The notes: generated by a model not told the origin, from the letters alone. Numbered from the stretch's first letter, positions 41,358 to 49,261 are shown. The stretch is DNA of 64,000 nt from Streptomyces massasporeus (GCF_014648995.1 NZ_BMSE01000001.1:124001-188000), one strand, 5' to 3'. A program made the numbers and translations.

Positions 41358-42565
41358 GAGAGGGCTCCTTGCGGGGTGAGGGCGGGCTGCTGGAGCAGTT
41401 CGGCGCGGTACCGGGCGGCGGTCCGGGCCGCCGAGAGTCCGCCGAGGGCGACGACACCGACCAGCAGCCCGTCGCGGTGGTACCCGACCAGCACGTCCCC
41501 CGTGAGGTCGCCGTCGAGGACCCGGATGTCGCCGAGCCCCAGGGCGGGCGCCCCGAAGGACTGCAGCCGGAAGTCGTGCTGGTCGCTCCAGAAGGTGGGG
41601 AGCGGCGCGAAGGGCGCCGGGCCGGCGTCGCCGGCGACCAGCACCTTCGCCGCGTGCTTGGCCGAGTCGGTCGGCACCGACCAGTGCTCGACCCGCCGCG
41701 GCACACCGTCGTAGCGGGCGTTGGGGAAGCGGGCGACATCGCCCACCGCGACGACGTCGGGACGGCCGCCGACGCGCAGCTGCCCGTCGGTGAGCACGCC
41801 GTCGCTCAGGTCGAGCCCGTTGCCCTCCAGCCACTCGGTGTTGGCGACCGATCCCACGGACTCCACCACCACGTCGGCGCGCAGCACGGACCCGTCGGCG
41901 AGCACGACACCGGTGACACGGTCCCCGCCCTCGAACCCGGCGACACCCGCACCGAGCACGAAGCGGACCCCGCGCTCCTCGTGCCGCCGGCGCAGTTCCC
42001 GGGCGAGCGGTTCCCCGAGCGGCGCGACCATCGGCAGCGGCAGCGGATCGACGACGGTCACCTCGGCGGCACCGAGGCCGACCGCCGTGGCGGCCACCTC
42101 GCAGCCGATGAACCCGGCGCCGACCACGACGACCCGGGCGCCGGGGCGGATCAGCTCGTCCCGCAGCACCTGGGCGTCGTCGATGGTCCGGACCGTGTGG
42201 CGGCCGGCGACCGGCCCGGGGCAGCGCAGCCGGCGGGGCCGCATCCCGGTGGCGACGACCAGACCGTCGTAGGAGAGCACCGCGCCGTCGTCGAGTTCGA
42301 CGGTCCGGCCGGCGAGCCGGGCGGAGACGATTCTCGTGCCGAGCCGCCACTCCACGTCCGTCGCGGAGGCCTTCGGCGTGAAGGCCAGGGAGTCGAAGGA
42401 GGCCTTGCCCGCGAGGACCTCCTTGGACAGCGGGGGCCGGTTGTACGGCGGGTGCGGCTCGTCGCCGATCACCGTGATGCCGCCGGTCCAGCCCGCGGCG
42501 CGCAGCTGCTCGGCGGCCCGCAGTCCGCCGAGTGAGGCGCCGGCGACGATCATGCGCCCGCTCAT
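41354..42565 (-). CDS. FAD-dependent ferredoxin reductase
   Basis: 403 aa. Two dinucleotide folds: IVAGASLGGLRAAE at the N-terminus for FAD and VVVGAGFIGCEVA near residue 148 for NAD(P)H. VVAVGDVARFPN near 270 is the FAD-site Asp. PYNRPPLSK is the signature of putidaredoxin-reductase-like enzymes. It supplies electrons to the ferredoxin encoded one base upstream, and through it to the P450. The C-terminal reductase domain contains the FWSDQ motif. Confidence 0.9.
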   Translation of the reverse strand: MSGRMIVAGASLGGLRAAEQLRAAGWTGGITVIGDEPHPPYNRPPLSKEVLAGKASFDSLAFTPKASATDVEWRLGTRIVSARLAGRTVELDDGAVLSYDGLVVATGMRPRRLRCPGPVAGRHTVRTIDDAQVLRDELIRPGARVVVVGAGFIGCEVAATAVGLGAAEVTVVDPLPLPMVAPLGEPLARELRRRHEERGVRFVLGAGVAGFEGGDRVTGVVLADGSVLRADVVVESVGSVANTEWLEGNGLDLSDGVLTDGQLRVGGRPDVVAVGDVARFPNARYDGVPRRVEHWSVPTDSAKHAAKVLVAGDAGPAPFAPLPTFWSDQHDFRLQSFGAPALGLGDIRVLDGDLTGDVLVGYHRDGLLVGVVALGGLSAARTAARYRAELLQQPALTPQGALS

Positions 42566-42566
42566 G

Positions 42567-42755
42567 TCAGTCCTCGATCCGGATGGCCTGGAGCGGGCAG
42601 ACGTCCGCGGCCTCCTCGACCTCGTCGCGCAGGGCGTCGTCGGGGTCGGGGACGTAGGCCAGGCGGCCGTCGTCGTCCATCCGGAAGACGTCGGGGGCCG
42701 AGAAGACGCACTGTCCGTGGTCCTGGCACTTGTTCATGTCGACGACGACCTTCAT
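42567..42755 (-). CDS. [3Fe-4S] ferredoxin
   Basis: 62 aa, acidic. Cluster ligands are Cys10, Cys16 and Cys53 in CQDHGQC and DVCP; His13 takes the place of the second cysteine, as in many P450-partner ferredoxins. It carries single electrons from the adjacent reductase to a P450. A strong ribosome site (AGGAGG) precedes the ATG. It is the first gene of a leftward operon whose leader contains two hairpins and operator copy 3. Confidence 0.92.
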   Translation of the reverse strand: MKVVVDMNKCQDHGQCVFSAPDVFRMDDDGRLAYVPDPDDALRDEVEEAADVCPLQAIRIED

Positions 42756-42798
42756 GGCCGGTCCTCCTGAATGTGAGGGCGTCGAAGCGGAAGGAAAT

Positions 42799-42827
42799 GG
42801 GGCCCGGGCCGGAAGGGGCCGGGCCCC
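42799..42827 (-). other. leader hairpin 2 of the ferredoxin operon
   Basis: GGGGCCCGGGCC and GGCCGGGCCCC pair with one bulge around a 6-nt loop, about 44 bp before the ferredoxin ATG. Very stable; could act in RNA stability or attenuation. Confidence 0.55.
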
Positions 42828-42833
42828 GGCCAA

Positions 42834-42856
42834 CGGGGTGCGTGAGAAGCACCCCG
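42834..42856 (-). other. leader hairpin 1 of the ferredoxin operon
   Basis: CGGGGTGC and GCACCCCG form a perfect 8-bp stem with a 7-nt loop just downstream of operator copy 3 on the transcribed leader. Confidence 0.55.
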
Positions 42857-42861
42857 AACTC

Positions 42862-42875
42862 GTTTGGCTTCAAAC
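42862..42875. promoter_or_regulatory. amine-regulon operator, copy 3
   Basis: GTTTG-GCTT-CAAAC, perfect 5-bp arms with a 4-bp centre. It abuts the -10 of the leftward ferredoxin promoter, so a bound repressor would cover the transcription start. Confidence 0.8.
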
Positions 42876-42904
42876 AAGGTAGGCAGGGGCAGGGGTCTGG
42901 TCAA
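42876..42904 (-). promoter_or_regulatory. leftward promoter of the ferredoxin-reductase-ring-cleavage operon
   Basis: On the minus strand TTGACC (42899-42904) and TACCTT (42876-42881) with a 17-bp spacer. The operator starts on the next base. Confidence 0.7.
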
Positions 42905-42908
42905 GAGC

Positions 42909-42922
42909 TATCCGGATGGATA
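42909..42922. promoter_or_regulatory. TATCC-N4-GGATA inverted repeat between divergent promoters
   Basis: TATCCGGATGGATA lies between the two divergent promoters of the 42756-43092 gap. It could bind a second factor. TATCC also occurs next to the half-site at 36416. Confidence 0.4.
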
Positions 42923-42941
42923 AATTCTTGCCCCGGCCCTC

Positions 42942-42970
42942 TTGCGGGGCCCCTCGCCCCGCCCTACCGT
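42942..42970 (+). promoter_or_regulatory. rightward promoter of the GS-like/P450 operon
   Basis: TTGCGG (42942-42947) and TACCGT (42965-42970), 17-bp spacer. Operator copy 4 overlaps the last bases of the -10, mirroring the leftward promoter. Confidence 0.65.
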
Positions 42971-42982
42971 TTGGCATCAAAC
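42969..42982. promoter_or_regulatory. amine-regulon operator, copy 4
   Basis: GTTTG-GCAT-CAAAC, perfect arms. The 18-bp context CGTTTGGC(A/T)TCAAACAAG is shared with copy 3 except for one base. Confidence 0.8.
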
Positions 42983-43092
42983 AAGCACCGGGCGGTCCTG
43001 GCTCCGCCGCGCCCGGACGCTCGCTCTCACGCCACCCGCCTCCCCGGCCCCGTGTCCCGGAGGTGTCCCGACGTCCGCCCGAGGAGACAACG

Positions 43093-44442
43093 GTGAGCGC
43101 TCACGATTCCGAAGAAGTCCGCCGCCACATGGACCGGCTCGCCGCCGACGGCATCGACGTGGTCCGGGTGACCTACCCCGACCTGATCGGCACCGACCGG
43201 GCGCGTGACGTGCTGCTCGAAGAGCTGCCCCGGGCCTGTGAGCACGGCCTGGCGTTCTGCCGGGCCGTCTACCACACCAGCCCGCAGGGGGACGTGGTCC
43301 CGGTCAGCGGCGGGCTGGACGCGGGGCTGCCGGACATCTGCGTCCGCCCGGACCTCGACACACTGGTGCCGCTGCCCTGGGAGCCGGGGGTGGCCGCCTG
43401 TCTGGGCGAGGTCGTCGACCCGGCGACCGGTGCGCCCGCGCCCGAGTCGCCCCGCGATCTGCTGCGGTCCGTCCTCGCCCGGTGCGCCGAGCACGGGCTG
43501 CGGCCGGTCGTCGGGCCCGAGCTCGAGTACTTCCTGTGCGAGCCGGACCCGTCGGGCGGCTGGCGCCGCTACGCGCCCGACCCCGGGGTCGTCTACACCG
43601 CCGGGCTGCGCGCCGACCCCGACAACCACCTGCTGCGCACCCTGCGCCACGTACGCGATCTGAAGGTCGGGGCGATCAGCGGCAACCACGAGTTCGACGG
43701 CGGCCAGATCGAGATCAACCTGGTCCACTCGGACGCCGTGTCGGCCGCCGACCGCTCCTTCCGCTTCAAGGCCGCGATCAAGGAACTGGCCCGCAAGGAG
43801 GGCCGGCTGGCCACCTTCATGGCCAAGCCCTTCAACGACGCGGGCGGCTCCGGCTTCCACCTCCACCTGTCCTGCGACGACGAGAAGGGCCGCAACACCT
43901 TCGACGACCCGTCGGGCGCGTACGGCCTGTCCGCCACCGCTCGGCACGCCGTCGCCGGCGTCCTCGCCCACGCGCCCGCCCTCGCCGCGCTGCTCAACCC
44001 CACAGTCAACTCCTACAAGCGCTTCGGCCCGGACACCCTCGCGCCCTGGCTGATCGACTGGGGGCTGGACAACCGCAGTGCCATGGTGCGCATCCCGCCC
44101 GAGCGCGGCACCGGCGCCCGGCTCGAACTGCGACTCGGCGACGCCAGCGCCAACCCCTACCTGGCGATCGCCGCCACGACGGCCGCCGCACTGCTGGGCG
44201 TGCTGGCCGGCGAGGAACCGCCCGCCCCGCTGGAGGGCTACGGCTACGACACCGCCCGCTCCGCCGTCCTGCCGCAGACCCTGTCCGCCGCGCTGGACGC
44301 GCTGGAGGCGGACACCGCCCTGACCGACCTGCTCGGCAAGGGCTTCACCACGTCCTTCCTCTCCTACAAACGCGACGAGGTCGAACGCTTCCACCGGCAT
44401 GTCACGGACTGGGAGTTCACCGAGTACGCCTACCACCTGTGA
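43093..44442 (+). CDS. glutamine synthetase-like gamma-glutamylamide ligase
   Basis: 449 aa from GTG 43093 (GAGGAG six bases upstream). GS fold: PELEYF and NHEFDGGQIEINL carry metal-binding Glu residues, GSGFHLHLS the catalytic His, NSYKRFGPD and RLELRLGD the Arg/Glu phosphate and substrate sites. GSGFHLHLS departs from the AGTGMHVH of true GlnA, as in PuuA, GlnA3/GlnA4 and aniline-type ligases that join glutamate to an amine. Co-regulated with a P450 and a PuuD-like hydrolase, so I infer gamma-glutamylation of an imported amine rather than ammonia assimilation. The exact amine cannot be read from the sequence. Confidence 0.88.
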   Translation: MSAHDSEEVRRHMDRLAADGIDVVRVTYPDLIGTDRARDVLLEELPRACEHGLAFCRAVYHTSPQGDVVPVSGGLDAGLPDICVRPDLDTLVPLPWEPGVAACLGEVVDPATGAPAPESPRDLLRSVLARCAEHGLRPVVGPELEYFLCEPDPSGGWRRYAPDPGVVYTAGLRADPDNHLLRTLRHVRDLKVGAISGNHEFDGGQIEINLVHSDAVSAADRSFRFKAAIKELARKEGRLATFMAKPFNDAGGSGFHLHLSCDDEKGRNTFDDPSGAYGLSATARHAVAGVLAHAPALAALLNPTVNSYKRFGPDTLAPWLIDWGLDNRSAMVRIPPERGTGARLELRLGDASANPYLAIAATTAAALLGVLAGEEPPAPLEGYGYDTARSAVLPQTLSAALDALEADTALTDLLGKGFTTSFLSYKRDEVERFHRHVTDWEFTEYAYHL

Positions 44443-44470
44443 CGCCCCCTGTGACGCCGAGGAGCTGCCG

Positions 44471-45757
44471 ATGAACACCGAGACCCCGACCGACGCCGTG
44501 CGCGAGCCGCTGCCCCTGGCCGACGTGGACCTCTCCGACCTGGACCGCTTCACCGACGGTGTGACGCCGTGGCGGATGTTCCACACCCTGCGCCACGAGG
44601 ACCCGGTGCACTGGCAGCCCGAGGAGGCGCCCAACTCCGGCTTCTGGGCACTGACCCGGCACGAGGACATCGTGCGGGTGGACCGTGACGCGGAGACCTT
44701 CACGTCGACGAAGTTCGTCAACCTGGAGGAGGTCGACGACGACCAGATCAAGAAGCGCGCCTCGATCCTCGAACTGGACGGGGTGCGCCACCGGGCCCTG
44801 CGCAGCCTGATCCAGCGGCAGTTCGGCGCGAACGTGATCAGCGGCTACACCGACTTCCTGCGCGGGCTGACCGCGAGGACCCTCGACGCCGCCCTCGCCA
44901 AGGGCCGCTTCGACTTCGTCGAGGACGTCTCGGCCGACTTCCCCATCAACGTGCTCGCCCGGCTGCTGGACGTACCGCCGGAGGACAACCAGAGGCTCAT
45001 CGACTGGGGTAACCGCATCATCGGCCACACCGACCCCGACTACGCCGACGTCCTGCTGCACAGCGAGGAGAGCGAGCGCTACCGCGACCTGCCCTTCCGC
45101 TCCCCCGCCTCGCTGGAGGTCTTCGAGTACGGCCGCGAGCTGGCCCGGCAGCGCCGCGGCGGCGACGGCACGGACCTGGTCTCCCGCCTGGTCAACACCA
45201 CACCCCGCGACGGCGTCCCGCTCTCCCCGCAGGACTTCGACAACTACTTCCTGCTCCTGGTCGTCGCCGGCAACGAGACCACCCGGCACACCATCTCCCA
45301 CTCGATGCTGGCCCTCATCCAGCACCCCGACCAGCTGGCCCGCCTCCAGGAAGACCCCTCGCTGATCCCGGTCGCGGTCGAGGAGTTCCTGCGCTGGGCC
45401 TCCCCCGTCTACCACTTCCGCCGCACCGCCACGCGCGATGTCGAGCTGGGCGGCAAGCGGGTCAGGGAGGGCGACAAGGTGGTGATGTGGTTCGCCTCCG
45501 GCAACCGCGACGAGGAGGTCTTCGGTAACCCCTACGACTTCGACGTCGCGCGCCGCGACAACGACCACGTCACCTTCGGCAAGGGCAGCCCCCACCTGTG
45601 CCTGGGCAACCTGCTCGCCCGCACCGAGATCCGCATCATGTTCGAGGAACTGATCCCGCGCCTGGCGGACATCCGCCTGACCGGCGACGTCCCGCGGGTC
45701 CGCTCCAACTTCGTCAACGGCATCAAGAAGCTGCCGGTGGAGGTCACCCTGGCCTGA
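44471..45757 (+). CDS. cytochrome P450
   Basis: 428 aa soluble bacterial P450. I-helix VVAGNETTRH near residue 275, ExxR in EEFLRW near 305, and heme loop FGKGSPHLCLG with Cys377 as thiolate ligand. The 11-residue heme loop with Pro resembles the FGGGGPHFCLG group (CYP124/142-like). It follows the GS-like gene by 28 bp with GGAG before the ATG, so they share operator copy 4. The ferredoxin and reductase genes across the divergent promoter complete a class I system. A role in oxidising a gamma-glutamyl-amine or hydroxylating its ring is inferred. Confidence 0.9.
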   Translation: MNTETPTDAVREPLPLADVDLSDLDRFTDGVTPWRMFHTLRHEDPVHWQPEEAPNSGFWALTRHEDIVRVDRDAETFTSTKFVNLEEVDDDQIKKRASILELDGVRHRALRSLIQRQFGANVISGYTDFLRGLTARTLDAALAKGRFDFVEDVSADFPINVLARLLDVPPEDNQRLIDWGNRIIGHTDPDYADVLLHSEESERYRDLPFRSPASLEVFEYGRELARQRRGGDGTDLVSRLVNTTPRDGVPLSPQDFDNYFLLLVVAGNETTRHTISHSMLALIQHPDQLARLQEDPSLIPVAVEEFLRWASPVYHFRRTATRDVELGGKRVREGDKVVMWFASGNRDEEVFGNPYDFDVARRDNDHVTFGKGSPHLCLGNLLARTEIRIMFEELIPRLADIRLTGDVPRVRSNFVNGIKKLPVEVTLA

Positions 45758-45807
45758 CGCGAGCCTGCGGGCAGACGGCCGGGAAACGGCACGGCCCTCC
45801 CCCGGCG

Positions 45808-45834
45808 GCGACGCACGCTCCGGACATGCGTCGC
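45808..45834 (+). terminator. possible terminator after the P450 gene
   Basis: GCGACGCA and TGCGTCGC form a perfect 8-bp stem with an 11-nt loop, 50 bp after the P450 stop. No U-tract follows, as is common in this GC range. It could separate the P450 from the flavin oxidase gene. Confidence 0.4.
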
Positions 45835-45893
45835 TCCGCGGTCGGCGAGAGGCTGGTGATGTCAGCACGGGCCCGCGTCCCGAGGAGATCGTC

Positions 45894-47276
45894 ATGGACA
45901 CCGCCACCCTGGAAGACATGCGCACCACGCTGCGGGGGCCGGTGATCGGCCCGCGGGACGCCGGTTACGACGAGGCGCGCAAGATCTACAACGCGATGAT
46001 CGACAAACGGCCCGCCGCCCTCGTGCCCTGCACGGACACCGCCGACGTGATGGCGGCGGTCGGCTACGTCCGCGATCACGGCCTGGAACTCGCCGTGCGG
46101 GGCGGCGGGCACAGCGGCCCCGGCCTGTGCCTGGTGGACGAGGGCGTGACGGTCGACCTCTCGCCGATGCGCTGGGTGCGGGTCGACCCGGAGGCGCGGA
46201 CCGCCGAGGTCGGCGGCGGCAGCCACCTGGGCGACCTCGACCACGCCACCCAGGCCTTCGGGCTCGCCACCCCCACCGGCATCATCTCCATGACGGGCGT
46301 CGGGGGCCTGACCCTCGGCGGCGGCCACGGTTACCTGACCCGCAAGTACGGGCTGACCGTGGACAACCTGATCGCCGCGGACGTGGTGCTGGCCGACGGC
46401 AGCTTCGTCACCGCCAGCGAGACCGAACACCCGGACCTGTTCTGGGCCCTGCGGGGCGGCGGCGGCAACTTCGGCATCGCCACCTCCCTCACCTACCGGC
46501 TGCACCCGGTGGGCACGGTCGGGGTCGGCGTGACCGTCTGGCCTGTCGACAGCACAAGGGAAGTACTGGCCTGGTACCGCGAGTTCCTCCCGCAGGCGCC
46601 CGAGGACGTCTACGGCTTCTTCGCCGTCCTCGTCGTCCCGCCCGGCCCGCCCTTCCCCGAGGAACTCCACGGCAAGAAGGTGTGCGGCGTCGTGTGGTGC
46701 TGCACGGGTGACCTGGACGGGCTCGACGACACCCTCTCGGTGGTGAACGACGCGGGCCGGCCGGCCTTCCACTTCACGACGCCGATGCCGTACGACCAGC
46801 TGCAGGGCATGTTCGACGAGCTGATCCCGACCGGCTACCAGTGGTACTGGCGGGGCGACTTCTTCGACAGCATCCCCGACGCCGCCCTGGACGTGCACCT
46901 CGAGTACGGCCGGAGCAACCCCACACCGCTGTCGCTGATGCACCTCTACCCGATCGACGGAGCCGCCCACCGGGTCGGCCCCGACGACACCGCGTGGAGC
47001 TACCGGGACGCGCACTGGTCCGGCGTCTTCGCCGGTGTCGATCCCGACCCGGCCAACGCAGGGACGATCCGGCAGTGGTGCGTGGACTACCAGGAGGCAC
47101 TGCACCCGTACTCGATGGGCGGCTCGTACGTGAACTTCATGGGATCGGGCGAGGGCCGGGAACGGGTCCGGGCGACGTACCGCGACCACTACGACCGGCT
47201 CGCCAGGATCAAGCGGACCTACGACCCGGACAACCTCTTCCACGCCAACCAGAACATCGAACCGGCGCGCGGGTGA
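45894..47276 (+). CDS. FAD-binding oxidoreductase, berberine-bridge-enzyme family
   Basis: 460 aa. FAD_binding_4 domain at about 40-180 with RGGGHSGPG, whose His is the usual covalent FAD anchor, and GVGGLTLGGGHG. The second covalent Cys of bicovalent members is missing (TPTGIISMTGVGG), so at most a monocovalent flavin. The C-terminal BBE motif RTYDPDNLFHANQNI is intact. Substrate unknown; these enzymes oxidise alcohols, amines or phenolic rings. GAGGAGAT precedes the ATG. It lies 136 bp after the P450 and may or may not belong to the amine regulon; no operator copy is in front of it. Confidence 0.87.
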   Translation: MDTATLEDMRTTLRGPVIGPRDAGYDEARKIYNAMIDKRPAALVPCTDTADVMAAVGYVRDHGLELAVRGGGHSGPGLCLVDEGVTVDLSPMRWVRVDPEARTAEVGGGSHLGDLDHATQAFGLATPTGIISMTGVGGLTLGGGHGYLTRKYGLTVDNLIAADVVLADGSFVTASETEHPDLFWALRGGGGNFGIATSLTYRLHPVGTVGVGVTVWPVDSTREVLAWYREFLPQAPEDVYGFFAVLVVPPGPPFPEELHGKKVCGVVWCCTGDLDGLDDTLSVVNDAGRPAFHFTTPMPYDQLQGMFDELIPTGYQWYWRGDFFDSIPDAALDVHLEYGRSNPTPLSLMHLYPIDGAAHRVGPDDTAWSYRDAHWSGVFAGVDPDPANAGTIRQWCVDYQEALHPYSMGGSYVNFMGSGEGRERVRATYRDHYDRLARIKRTYDPDNLFHANQNIEPARG

Positions 47277-47662
47277 CGACCACGGTCCCGGCACCCCGTG
47301 GAGGGGGTGCGCGGGCGGACGGGACCCCACCCGGCAGGCAGTAGCGTCGACCCGTGACGGACGAGACGGAGACCGGTCGGAAGCGTTCGGGCGGGGCCCG
47401 GGCGAGGCGGAAGGGCTCGGAGGGGGACCGGCCGGCCACGATCCGCGACACGACCACGTGATGCTGAGCACCCGGTTGGTGATCCGGCAGTCGGTGCGGC
47501 GCCTCGGGTGAAGTGAGCTGCGGCAGGGTGGCCGGGTTGCCAGACGGCCAGGCGGTCAGGCGGTCAGGCGGTCAGGCGGTCAGGCGGTCAGGCCAAGTCA
47601 TGTGATCCAGACCACTGCCGTGGAGTCGGCGCCTCCGGCAGGGCCACGGCAGAATCCCCGGC
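47277..47662. other. 386-bp gap without a convincing gene
   Basis: Contains a 35-codon frame from GTG 47354 to 47461 (Arg-rich, VTDETETGRKR start) that could be the head of a lost regulator gene, an 8-bp tandem repeat at 47551-47590, and a -10-like CAGAAT at 47650-47655. Nothing else recognisable. Confidence 0.5.
47551..47590. repeat. 8-bp tandem repeat, five copies
   Basis: GGCGGTCA is repeated exactly five times, with a degenerate copy before (GACGGCCA) and a partial one after. Slippage-prone; lies 73 bp upstream of the AlkZ-like gene. Confidence 0.85.
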
Positions 47663-48802
47663 GTGGACATCACCGCGCAGGAGCTCAATCGAGCCACCCT
47701 CGGCCGCCAGTTGCTGCTGGAGAGGGAGGCGATGGAGGTTGGGGAAGCGGTGCGGCGTGTGGTGGCACTACAGGCGCAGCACGCCGCCTCGCCCTACGTC
47801 GCGCTGTGGAACCGGCTGGCCGGGTTCGCGCCGGCCGAGCTGGACGCCGCCTTCTCGGGGCGCGCGGTGGTCAAGGCGACCCTGATGCGAATCACGCTGC
47901 ACGCGGTCCACGCGGACGACTATCAGGTGTTCCGGGAGGCGATGCAGCAGACGCTGTACGCCTCCCGGCTCGGGTACCGCTTCGCCGCGGCGGGGCTCAC
48001 GCCGGCCGACGGCCAGGCGCTGGTCCCCGAGTTGCTGGACTTCGCGGACCGGCCGCGGACGGCCGCCGAGGTGCAGGACTGGCTGGCGGAGCGGGTCGGT
48101 GAGGAGAAGAAGGCCGGGGCGTGGTGGGGGCTCAAGGCGTACGCGCCGCTGCTCCATCTCCCGACCGGCGGGCCGTGGTCGTTCGGCGCCCGGTCGTCGT
48201 TCGTCGCGGCGCGGACCGGTCCCGTGCCCGAGGGGCGGGAGACGGTGGCGGAGGCGCTGCACCACCTCGTCCTGCGCTATCTGGCGGGCTTCGGGCCCGC
48301 GTCGGTGGCGGACGTGGCGCAGTTCGCCATGGTGCCGCGGGCGCCGGTACGCCGGGCGCTGCTCGCCCTCGGCGGCGCGGTGGAACAACTGCGGGGACCC
48401 GACGGGACCGTCCTGTACGACGTGCCGGGCGCGTCGCGCCCGCCGGCGGACACTCCCGCGCCGCCCCGGCTCATGGCCATGTGGGACAGCGTCCTGCTGG
48501 CCCACGCCGACCGCAGCCGCGTGATCCCCCCGGCGTATCGCCGTCTGGTGATCCGGGTGAACGGCGACGTGCTGCCCGCATTGCTGGTCGACGGCCGGGT
48601 CGCCGGCGTGTGGCGCGCGCTCGACGGCGGCATCGAGGCCACGACCTTCCACGACCTGCCGACCGCCGTGTGGGACGGACTCGCCGAGGAGGCCGCGTCG
48701 TTGACGGCACTGCTGGCCGGCCGGGACACCGAGGTCTACCGCCGCTACCACCACTGGTGGCCGAAACTCCCCGACGGTCAGGTGCGCCTGCTCAAGGGCT
48801 GA
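47663..48802 (+). CDS. AlkZ/YcaQ-like winged-helix DNA glycosylase family protein
   Basis: 379 aa HTH_42 family. ALQAQH contains Gln37 and Gln39, the Q-x-Q pair at the same numbers as the catalytic residues of AlkZ as I recall it. Relatives unhook interstrand crosslinks or excise bulky N7 adducts, often next to the toxin's own gene cluster; no such cluster is visible here. GTG start has no ribosome site; CAGAAT seven bases upstream suggests a leaderless transcript. Confidence 0.82.
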   Translation: MDITAQELNRATLGRQLLLEREAMEVGEAVRRVVALQAQHAASPYVALWNRLAGFAPAELDAAFSGRAVVKATLMRITLHAVHADDYQVFREAMQQTLYASRLGYRFAAAGLTPADGQALVPELLDFADRPRTAAEVQDWLAERVGEEKKAGAWWGLKAYAPLLHLPTGGPWSFGARSSFVAARTGPVPEGRETVAEALHHLVLRYLAGFGPASVADVAQFAMVPRAPVRRALLALGGAVEQLRGPDGTVLYDVPGASRPPADTPAPPRLMAMWDSVLLAHADRSRVIPPAYRRLVIRVNGDVLPALLVDGRVAGVWRALDGGIEATTFHDLPTAVWDGLAEEAASLTALLAGRDTEVYRRYHHWWPKLPDGQVRLLKG

Positions 48803-48852
48803 AGCACGCGTACGGCGGCTGTGCCGGGGTGTTCGGCGAAGGCCGGGCCGGG

Positions 48853-48924
48853 TGCCGCCGCGTCACCGGCCACCGGCGACTCTCCGCATGCCGCGGCGTC
48901 ACCGGCCCCGGGCGACTCTCCGCT
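48853..48924. repeat. 36-bp tandem repeat, two copies
   Basis: 48853-48888 and 48889-48924 are near-identical, both containing GCGTCACCGGCC and GCGACTCTCCGC. The second copy includes the stop codon of the leftward membrane-protein gene. Confidence 0.65.
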
Positions 48925-49261
48925 GCCACGCCCCGAGGCGGCGGCGCAGTCCGCTCCGGGGGCGGGGGCGCCGAGCTCCCCCGGCTCCGCTCGAGCTGTC
49001 CCGGGCGGGGCGCCAGGGGTCGCCGGGTGCCGCGGCGGGGCTCTTGGCCTGCGCCTGGGCCTGGATCTCGTAGTGGGAGTCGTGGGCCGTCACCCTGAAG
49101 GCCTCTTCGTAGGAGGCCATGGCCGCGCGGAAGCCGGAGCCGGCGAGTCCGCGGCGCCGGACCACGGACGCGAGCCAGGCGAAGAGGCCCATGACCACCG
49201 CCAGGGCGCCCGCGACGATCAGCAACGGGAGCAGTCGCCCCGCCCACTCGCCATGCGTCAT
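48899..49261 (-). CDS. small single-pass membrane protein of unknown function
   Basis: 120 aa. One hydrophobic segment at about residues 10-32 (LLPLLIVAGALAVVMGLFAWLA), then RRRG, then a soluble part SYEEAFRVTAHDSHYEIQAQAQ and a low-complexity Arg/Pro-rich tail. I recall similar small proteins in Streptomyces without a function. It lies 62 bp downstream of the DUF4396 gene. A tandem repeat crosses its 3' end, so the tail may be recently altered. Confidence 0.6.
   Translation of the reverse strand: MTHGEWAGRLLPLLIVAGALAVVMGLFAWLASVVRRRGLAGSGFRAAMASYEEAFRVTAHDSHYEIQAQAQAKSPAAAPGDPWRPARDSSSGAGGARRPRPRSGLRRRLGAWQRRVARGR

Noticed and set aside
47551..47590. CRISPR-like array
   Set aside because: The unit is 8 bp and strictly tandem, with no spacers and no cas genes.
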